Assembly: GCA_022749755.1 (NCBI GenBank)
Contig: CM040452.1
Span: 16,076,350 to 16,140,349 of the forward strand
DNA length: 64,000 bases
Source of the DNA: Azadirachta indica
Lineage: Eukaryota > Streptophyta > Magnoliopsida > Sapindales > Meliaceae
Reading direction: 5' to 3'
Shown: piece by piece, positions 56,481-64,000 of the stretch
Position numbering within the stretch: the stretch's first letter is position 1
Layout: each line of letters begins with the position of its first letter
Notes under the pieces: model-generated
Databases searched by the model: none
Told to the model about the DNA's origin: nothing
What the model saw: the letters and a program-made list of their open reading frames with translations, nothing else
Translations under genes and position numbers: made by a program

Positions 56481-57074
56481 AGCACTTTATTATGCCCAAT
56501 GAGCTTCTTCAGTAACTTACCTTCACAAAAAATGTCTACTTTACTACACAAAACTTCAAAAACAATATCTATTTTTTAGAACACAAAAATATCTTAAAAA
56601 ATACCCATTTTGATACATTAAAGAGTAATGAAAAAACACATTTTGAGATTACAACTTCTTAAGCAAAAACACACATTTTCAGTGTACAAACACTTCAACC
56701 AACTAACCATTTTCGATACACTTTACTTCCACAAAAATATCCATTAAACACAACATTCAATAAAATACCCATTCTATAGCACTTTATTATGCCCAATGAG
56801 CTTCTTTAGTGACTTACCTTTATAAAAAATGCCTACTTTACTACATAAAACTTCAACAATAATATCTATTTTTCAGAACACAAAAATATTTTTAACAATA
56901 CCCATTTTGATATACTCAAGAGCAATGAAAAAACCAATTTTCAGAATACAACATCTTAAGCAAAAACACACATTTTTAGTGTACAAACACTTCAACCAGC
57001 TCACCATTTTCGATACACTTTACTTCCACAAAAATATCGATAACCTGAAACATAACACTTCAATAAAATACCCA
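56481..57074. repeat. 297-bp direct tandem duplication inside the MULE
   Basis: AGCACTTTATTATGCCCAAT occurs at 56481 and again at 56778, and the following about 297 bp are repeated with scattered mismatches (for example CCATTTTCGATACACTTTAC in both). It lies between the right TIR and the 5' side of the transposase, where the transposase promoter or leader would be. Confidence 0.88.
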
Positions 57075-57481
57075 TTTCACAACAATAACAAGGAACAAAT
57101 TTACCCATTTTCAAAATAGCAAGCAAAAATCTTGAAAACATAAATAATAGATTCATCAAATGCCAACACCTAACTCAAACAACAGAGAAAACGTAACCTT
57201 TGTAACACAATCTATGAAAAACCCACAAATACCTAAAATGAGTGAAAAAAAACAAAGAAAATTTGATTTTGCAGTCTTACTAACCTAATACATGTGTGCC
57301 AAGAGTGGTAACTTCCCATATACGCCATTGGTTTTCCTTCAATTTCTGATTTGTATAACTATAGCAGAAAGGTTTAATAGTTGATGTGATTCTAATAAGA
57401 TAAAATTGCCATTTTACAAGCTCTGATATTTTTGTTTTAAATTTACTTAATGTACATGAAACTCTAATTTTACCCTTAACT

Positions 57482-57596
57482 CTGTTAACTTTCACGGTAA
57501 TTGTACAGAAAATAGAATTGTGTTGATGACTTTTTAAAATTTTAGTTTTACATGAGAATTATCAATAATTTAAGGGGTAAAGCTGAAGATATCCCC
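57482..57596 (-). repeat. Right terminal inverted repeat of the large MULE
   Basis: On the minus strand it opens GGGGATATCTTCAGC and pairs with 50858-50970. TAGATTTTA follows directly outside at 57597-57605. Confidence 0.85.
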
Positions 57597-57813
57597 TAGA
57601 TTTTAATATAAAACATAGTCGTACATTACAGCAGCAAGCAATTAGTGGGACCCAACGCCGGGGCATCAAAGGTGATGACGGCTGTGATCCTGTCCTGAAA
57701 ATAAAGCTTCATCAAACGTTGCACACTATGCACACACGAAAACGCAGACACGCATCGACTTAAATCCTTACCCGTAAGAGAATGAAAAAAATCTAGAACC
57801 CTGCCAGATCTCG

Positions 57814-57821
57814 CCACGTGG
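57814..57821. promoter_or_regulatory. Palindromic G-box (CCACGTGG) upstream of TFIIA-L
   Basis: A perfect G-box core about 290 bp upstream of the start codon, the position expected for a proximal promoter. A TATTTATA run at 57850-57857 and a CT-rich stretch at 57886-57955 follow, resembling a TATA element and a plant Y-patch leader. Confidence 0.55.
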
Positions 57822-57979
57822 ACCCAACTCGTTTAATCGGATGCAAACCTATTTATATTCCACTCTTTATTCATATTTTCTCGTCCGCCCCTCTCTCTCT
57901 CTCCAATCTCTTCTCTCCGATCTCTTTCTCTTTCATTCAGCCTTCTCTCACTCTGCAATAATATCTTCCAAAAAAATTA

Positions 57980-57988
57980 AAACCCTAA
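57980..57988 (+). promoter_or_regulatory. Telo-box (AAACCCTAA) in the TFIIA-L leader
   Basis: Lies downstream of the CT-rich stretch and about 120 bp before the start codon, so probably within the 5' UTR. The SRRM1-like gene has the same motif beside its start. Confidence 0.6.
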
Positions 57989-58105
57989 AAAATTCCTTAT
58001 GCTTCCCTAAATTTTCTCGAGAAAATTATCTATTCGGCTTCAAAGTTTTCCCGGGAAGTTTCAATTGAAGGAGCTAGGAAGACTTCAAATTTACAACTGA
58101 AAAGA

Positions 58106-61100
58106 ATGGCCACATCTGCGACGAGCATGGTGTACATACGCGTCATCGAAGACGTCATCAGCAAGGTCCGTGACGAGTTCGTCAATAACGGTCCTGGCGA
58201 GAGCGTTCTTAATGAGCTTCAAGGAGTAATTTTTCTTTCATTTTATCACATTTCATTTTTAGCTCTAATTTCGATTTCTATCTTTTTATATTTTAGTAAC
58301 GAACTTCTATATTTTGAATATTCAAGAGGCTAACTTAATTATAAACAGATATTTTCTTTTTGTCGGATCTGACGAGGTCTAGGGTTTTGACATGACTTAT
58401 TCTATTTATTTTTTGTTTCTCTTGGAGCGGTATTCAAGCTGATCTTGGCTATTAAATGGTGTTTCACGTATTTATTTCTAGGATAAACCTTTTTTTGTTT
58501 TTGGGTCAGATTTGGGAGATGAAGATGATCCAAGCAGGAGTTGTATGTGGCCCGATAGATAGGTCATCAGCGCCTAAGCAGCCCGCACCTGGTGGTCCGA
58601 TAACTCCGGTTCACGATCTTAATGTGCCATACGAGGGGACTGAGGAGTACGAAACTCCCACTGCTGAGATACTCTTTCCGCCTGTGAGTGATATATGTTA
58701 TGTTACTAGTATCTATATTTCATTTATAATCTGCAGTTTCTCAGTTGTGCTTGAACTTCGGAGTGATTTGTGAGCTTATTTCTGTTGGATTTTGGGATTT
58801 TTACGTGTTTTAATCTTTTTGAATATGTTGCTATCCGGGCACAAAATTTTGAAGTTATCTGAGCTTAATGGGGTTAGATTATGGTGTCTTTGTGTGCTTT
58901 TCTTTTTTGAATAGTTGTTACTTTGGTGTGAATTAGAAGTGGCTTGTGAGTCAGTTGTGCTGGATTTTGTAGTTCTTCTTTGGGCTTCCGTTGAAGTAAT
59001 TTGTGAGTTAATTTGTCTGGTAATTTGGAGTTCAATATGAATTACTTATTTATATGTAGACGCCTCTGCAAACTCCAATTCAAACACCATTACCTGGAAG
59101 CACACCATTACCTGGAAGCACTCCGTTGCCTGGAAGCACACCATTGCCTGGAAGCACACCATTGCCTGGAAGCACACCATTGCCAGGGAGCACAGATAGC
59201 TCCATGTATAACATTCCTACCGGATCTAGTGATTATCCCACTCCTGCAAATGATTCTGGTGGCAGTACTACTGAGGCCAAGGGAGGAAATGGAAAGCCTA
59301 GTTCATACATGGTAAGCACAGCCATCTTGTCAGCCTTATGTTTATTGGCTATTTTTCAAGTTCTTTTAACTTCCATTTTTTCTCAATTATATCACTTTAA
59401 AGGACTTTGTTCTTTTTAAAATTTTCTTGCTTGGAACACTTTTTGGGGCATTGTTTACTTGATAAAAGTTTGCACAACTTCTTGTAGTTTTATGGTTGCT
59501 TATGGATGTAATTTGTTCTTTGTTTTCTTGTGACAGCCACCTCCACCTTCTCCTTGGATGAATCAGAGGGCCCCTCTAAGTGTTGATGTTAATGTTGGTA
59601 TGTACTTGTGTAATGCCTAAAGAGCTGTTTATTATATATTTTTAATGGTTCTTTAGTGGTAATTGGTGTCTTGTTCTAGCTTACGTGGAAGGGCGGGATG
59701 AGGCGGATAGAGGAACCTCTCATCAACCCCTGACACAGGTAATTTTTGCTATCAGTTAATAGTTAGGATGTAGATTGGTGCATGGTTTTTTGGTTTGGGG
59801 AAAATACATGACCAGAGAGTTCCGACCAACAGATTCATGATTCTTATTTTTTGTAATTGTTTTTGTGAATATTCTTTCTTCCCTTGTGAAAATGATATGA
59901 TTCTGTTGCCACCAAAGTTGGTTATCAGTTTTAATATTGAAGAGAATTCTAGGACTTCTTCATGATGTCTTCTGGAAAGCGAAAACGTGAGGATTTCCCT
60001 GCACAATACCACAATGGTGGATATAACATTCCTCAGCAAGATGGAGCTGGAGATGCTGCGTCTGAGATTTTCCAGCTTGAGGTTTGTTTTCCCTCTTATT
60101 TGTTAATTTGATACACAACCTTGAATTAATTATGAAAAGCTCTTACAAGCTTGATGCTGGAGCAGCAAATATTCTTCCCAAAATAAATTCACTGTATTTT
60201 GTAATATGGTTCTTTTATCATGTCATTGGAAATGCTTATCTTCTTTAAAAATATGCTTTCCGCTGTTATTGTTAATTTTGATTATTAGAATGCATCTTCT
60301 TGCTGGGCTTATGTTAAGCCTGGGTTTTTGTCATCTAAAATCTTATAATAAATTATTTGTAATGTGTGAAAGAAATGTTAAAATTACTACATAACTTCAC
60401 AAACCGAAATCTTTTTTGTAGTTTGTGTTTGTAAAATCCATGCAACATTTTTCTCCCACCAGCCATTCATTTCTTTGTCCATCTAAGATGGCATATCATA
60501 TAATGACTGTTTGCATTTTCTTATTAATTGATGAATTAGATTTAGAAGAGGAAAACTAACACACTTTATGCCCAAGTTGTTTTGCGAGCTCTGAGACTTC
60601 TTCCTTTTTCTTTGAATGTTTGGTTAAAGATGAAATCGGTTTTAGTTTTCTTTTGGCAGGTTGTAGTAAAGCCAATATATGATGTTAGGATTTTGGGATG
60701 TGTGCTTGTTTGTCATCTTATGTTTGAAAAGAACAGAAAAAAAGTAGTTTAAGTTGTTCGCTTAAGCTATATGATCATACACAATGGCGTGCTATTGTCA
60801 AATTTTATGAACTTGATGCTTGTATTTTGTGCCAGATGAGATGAAGAGTGCGTATCTTATTCTTTTCACCATTGTGAACACTCTGATATTACATGTATTC
60901 CTTTTGGTGCATGCCCTTCCTTTCTTATTTAAGCGGACTAGATATGTGTGAAGTTGGGTGATTGGTGGATTGGCTAGAGGTGGCTTGAAACATTTTCCAC
61001 GGTTGCTACTACTTTTTGAGAACATATGCAGCTACCTTTTTCAACTTTCTCTCAGTTGTAGTAACTAATAGAAAGTGAAGTGCTGTTGGCTGGTTGCTCT

Positions 61101-63597
61101 GACTTGCTGGGCATGTGTTCTGTAGAAAACCAGAACACCTGGACATGGCAACTCGTTTTGACCATTATATAAGAAATTGGAAGCCTCATTTCTTGAAGCC
61201 ATTACATATTGTGCATACCTTGACTTGTGACCCAAATGTAGTATTTTCTTAACAACCATCAGTCCTCTGTGTCTTAAACATTTTGCCACCATGTGGTATT
61301 AGTATCAATGGTCAGGTAAGTGTTCTTTGTTCGGAGCACCTATATCCGTAGTACATGTGCATGATTAAGTAACTGGGGCTTAAAATAGATTAAGTTTCTT
61401 TTCATGGACATGGCAAGCCTTTGAGGACGATGGTTGACTGATTGTGTACGATAATTGTCCGCTCTTTATCTAGATATTAGTGCTATCTGATGCAAGGATA
61501 AACAATTTTGTAACAAATGGCTAAAACTATATGAAAGATTATATTGACTCTCTGTTCAAAAACTCTTATTCTCTTGGCTTATTCTGCCATGATGTATTCA
61601 CCTGTTACTCAAAATTATGCATGTCATATGGGGTAGAATTGGCAACTCACATTCTCTATCTCTCTCCCAGGAAAAGTTAAAATTTTGTTAGCCATCACAT
61701 TTAGTAATACTGTTTAGTTACATGCTTGAGCTCATCCTTGTCTTGTTAGCTTTAAGTGGTTTCCTTCAGTTCAATTACTCAAGCATTTCATTGTTGAACT
61801 CTTGCAAGTTATCATTTCTTGCTTTCAAATATTCTCAGTTCATTTCTTTATGAGGCTCATTTTGTGCATGCTATCTCAATTATATTTGGTTGAATATTGT
61901 TAGACCCATTTATAAAAGTTGCCTTTCTCATTTGTATCATATTATTAATTTGAATACATGAGGTTGAGCTTAAACTTTTAAATAGACGAGTTTTGTCTGC
62001 GTGTTCCTTTCCAGAAGGGTCATGAAAACCACCACTATCATCATATGTGTCCATCAGTCCATGTGTGTGGATTCATGTGTAAATTCATGTATATGTACGT
62101 ACTATGCATCTTCAATTGACGTAACAACCTTTCAGTTAAGCCAAGGGAGTGATTTCCCAGATAGACATGATGCTAGCACCACTGCAAATAGAGAGATGTT
62201 AGCACATGTGGCTAGGTCATCTAAGAAGATTCCTCAACTGGATGGGCCAATACCTGATCCGTATGACGATGTGCTTTCTACCCCCAATGTAAGATCCCTA
62301 TATCCCAATTTCAAGACATCCGAACGTGGAAATTAAAACTATGTATATGTGGTGTTTGCATGTTAATGTAACAACTAAAATGGTGGCCTCATCATAGCAC
62401 TTTCAGGTTTATGTCCAATACAATTTTTGTGGTACAGCAAATTTAACTATACTGAACCCAAAATCTAATGGTTTTTATTCGAGTCATATATAAAATCCAC
62501 TGCAATCTGATTGATGATATATACATTTGCTATGCCTTGTCGCAACCACGTGTGAAATTTGCATTTGGATGTGTTATCATAGATGAAGATGCCATTGCTC
62601 CATTTGCTTGCTGAGAAAGTGTAGGTTATTTGTAGTTTCATATTCTGGCAAGCAAAAGGAGTTGCTGAAAACATATGGTTAATAAACTAGTCTGTAGAAA
62701 TGATTTTTCGTTTTTTGTGATATGGCCATTGTTAGAGCTGCAGGATATTTTTAAGAATGGTTTAATACTGCTTATCTTATGCTGATCTTTGATGCTGCAT
62801 GTTATGACTCTTTCATTAAATGGGATTTAACTATTGACTCTAACCCCTGCCCAACCCTACCAATTTCCCATTCTCTTTCCGCTTATATGTATATTCTTTG
62901 AATATTATGAGAAATCTCTATACTCACATCAATTGCTTTCTGTTCCTTTTTGTTTTTCTCTTTCCTTTTGGGGCTTGCCCGACTTTGACATTGAAGATAT
63001 ACAACTATCAAGGAGTTGTTAATGAAGACTACAACATAGTGAACACGCCTGCTCCTAATGGTGAGTTTAAAAAATGTGTTCAAGACTGTTTTGTTTAGAA
63101 CTAAATACATTGGTGTTTTATCTCTCTCTCTCTCTCTCTGTAGATCTTCAGGCTAGTACTCCTGCTGTTGTCACTCAAAATGAAGCTGTAGAAGATGACG
63201 ATGACGAGCCATTGAATGAAAATGATGACGATGATTTAGATGATGTGGACCAAGGAGAGGAGCTGAATACTCAGCATTTAGTTTTGGCACAGTTTGACAA
63301 GGTAATTTTCATTTTATTCCATGGCAAGCATCATTAATGTCCATGATATTATATTCACGAGCAATGTTGTTCACGTCATGCATTTTTTGGGGTAGGTGAC
63401 GCGTACCAAAAGCAGATGGAAGTGCGCTTTGAAGGATGGAATTATGCATATAAACAATAAAGACATTCTGTTCAATAAGGTGTGCTTTGATATGGTTTCT
63501 GTTCATATATTGCGCTGTTTTAGTGCTGAAATTGAAAGTTATTGATGATAAAGCATCTACTTATGTTCTACAGGCAACAGGAGAATTTGAATTCTGA
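58106..63597 (+). CDS. TFIIA-L: Transcription initiation factor IIA large (alpha/beta) subunit
   Basis: Subunit of the general factor TFIIA, which stabilises TBP on TATA promoters with the small gamma subunit in the nucleus. Eleven exons by hand: 58106-58225, 58510-58683, 59060-59311, 59537-59597, 59680-59738, 59953-60081, 62136-62288, 62997-63060, 63144-63301, 63396-63479 and 63574-63597; 425 residues, all phases agree. The N-terminal helical domain (VYIRVIEDVISKVRDEF, about 9-25) forms the four-helix bundle with gamma. The middle is a low-complexity linker including a six-fold PLPGST repeat. An acidic run (EDDDDEPLNENDDDD) precedes the C-terminal beta-barrel with KVTRTKSRWKCALKDG, which contacts TBP and DNA, ending GEFEF. 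Intron 6 is long (about 2.05 kb). No defect seen. Confidence 0.94.
59087..59194 (+). repeat. 18-bp coding minisatellite (PLPGST x 6) in TFIIA-L
   Basis: Six consecutive copies of CCATTACCTGGAAGCACA-type units start at 59087, 59105, 59123, 59141, 59159 and 59177, with one or two base changes per copy. They lie in exon 3, in the linker region, and copy changes preserve frame. Confidence 0.92.
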
Positions 63598-64000
63598 TTT
63601 CAGAGAGAGAGGGTGCTTGTTTCTCCACCAAGTGGTGGGTAGAGCAATTCAAGAGGAGTCATTGGGTTGGGTGTTAACGTAATTTTACTTTAATTAATTA
63701 TTGAATGAAAGCTCGAGGGAAGGGAAACAAGATGCATGTTTTAAACACCCTTTTTTTTTATTTTATATAAAAAGACTGGTTGGACTGTTGGCCTATGTAC
63801 ATAAAGGGAAGAGCTTTTACGGCCTAAAAAATATTAAAATGGACGGGCTACTCGTGGAGTTTCCTGAAGTTTTCCATTTCACCAATGGAATATGTAATTC
63901 CATTCATGTGGACATTTTGTTTACATTTGCAAAGGAGTATCGTTTGTTTATTTAATCTTCAGTTTTCTCTACTCAATTTGATTGTATTAAACATTCACTC
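63598..64000. other. 3' UTR and downstream flank of TFIIA-L
   Basis: Follows the TGA of TFIIA-L. AT-rich, with AATTAATTATTGAATG near 63690 as a plausible polyadenylation context. The 84-codon frame at 63701-63955 has no family features, and I do not call it a gene. Confidence 0.45.

Larger units (their letters stand above)
50858..57596 (-). mobile_element. Large Mutator-like element (MULE) with decayed transposase
   Basis: The left TIR (50858 to about 50970) and right TIR (about 57482-57596) are inverted copies. Shared blocks are CTTTACCCC, AAAATTTTAAAAA and AATTACCGTGAAAGTTAACAG. The right end opens GGGGATATC (minus strand); the left end is shortened to AGATATC. Flanking 9-mers are TAAATTTTA (50849-50857) and TAGATTTTA (57597-57605), an 8/9 match. 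Inside are a minus-strand transposase pseudogene (about 52410-55740), a convergent plus-strand GRF-finger ORF (51343) and a 297-bp tandem duplication (56481-57074). Total about 6.7 kb. Stops in the transposase mean it cannot move itself. Confidence 0.87.

Noticed and set aside
63701..63955. 84-codon plus-strand frame after TFIIA-L
   Set aside because: It lies in the probable 3' UTR or flank and has no family features.

Overview
This is a 64-kb piece of an AT-rich plant nuclear chromosome. The evidence is short exons split by GT-AG introns, plant-only gene families (EAR-type C2H2 repressors, a pTAC16 homologue, tropinone-reductase-like SDRs), many (TA)n microsatellites, and dense Copia, hAT, Mutator, MITE and SINE debris. 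The protein families point to a eudicot. I cannot name the species from sequence alone.

Left part (1-25 kb): a dispersed cluster of three minus-strand short-chain dehydrogenase/reductase (SDR) genes of the tropinone reductase-like group, each with five exons at matching positions. Gene 1 is at 2749-4102, gene 2 at 10617-12113 and gene 3 at 22584-24782. At least two broken relics of the same family lie between them (about 10040-10320 and 13885-14080), so the array grew and decayed by local duplication. A degenerate Copia element (5261-9940) separates genes 1 and 2, and a decayed hAT element (about 16325-22396) separates the second relic from gene 3. Gene 3 differs from the others: it has an N-terminal presequence-like extension, and its catalytic tyrosine is replaced by glutamine.

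Middle (25-46 kb): two plus-strand single-finger C2H2 genes with C-terminal EAR motifs (SUPERMAN-like at 26422-27222, TAC1-like at 32541-33131), with an NLR-type LRR scrap and an 0.8-kb fold-back element between them. Then come two minus-strand housekeeping-type genes: a plastid pTAC16 homologue (35381-37978, 5 exons) and a 13-exon SRRM1-like PWI/RS splicing factor (40886-46090). The latter has one GC-AG intron and an in-frame coding minisatellite.

Right part (46-64 kb): a gene-poor stretch with a possible old LTR-like repeat, then a 1.15-kb non-autonomous Mutator-like element (49696-50848). It abuts a 6.7-kb decayed autonomous-type Mutator-like element (MULE, 50858-57596) that carries a transposase gene and a convergent GRF-zinc-finger ORF. 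The three 9-bp sites flanking and separating the two elements are the same or differ by one base. The window closes with an intact plus-strand gene for the TFIIA large subunit (58106-63597, 11 exons).

I found no clear new multi-gene system. The features most worth a second look are the Tyr-to-Gln SDR with a presequence, the shared-target MULE pair, and the GRF ORF inside the MULE. Exon structures were built by hand from splice sites, reading phase and family conservation. No alignment or database search was run.
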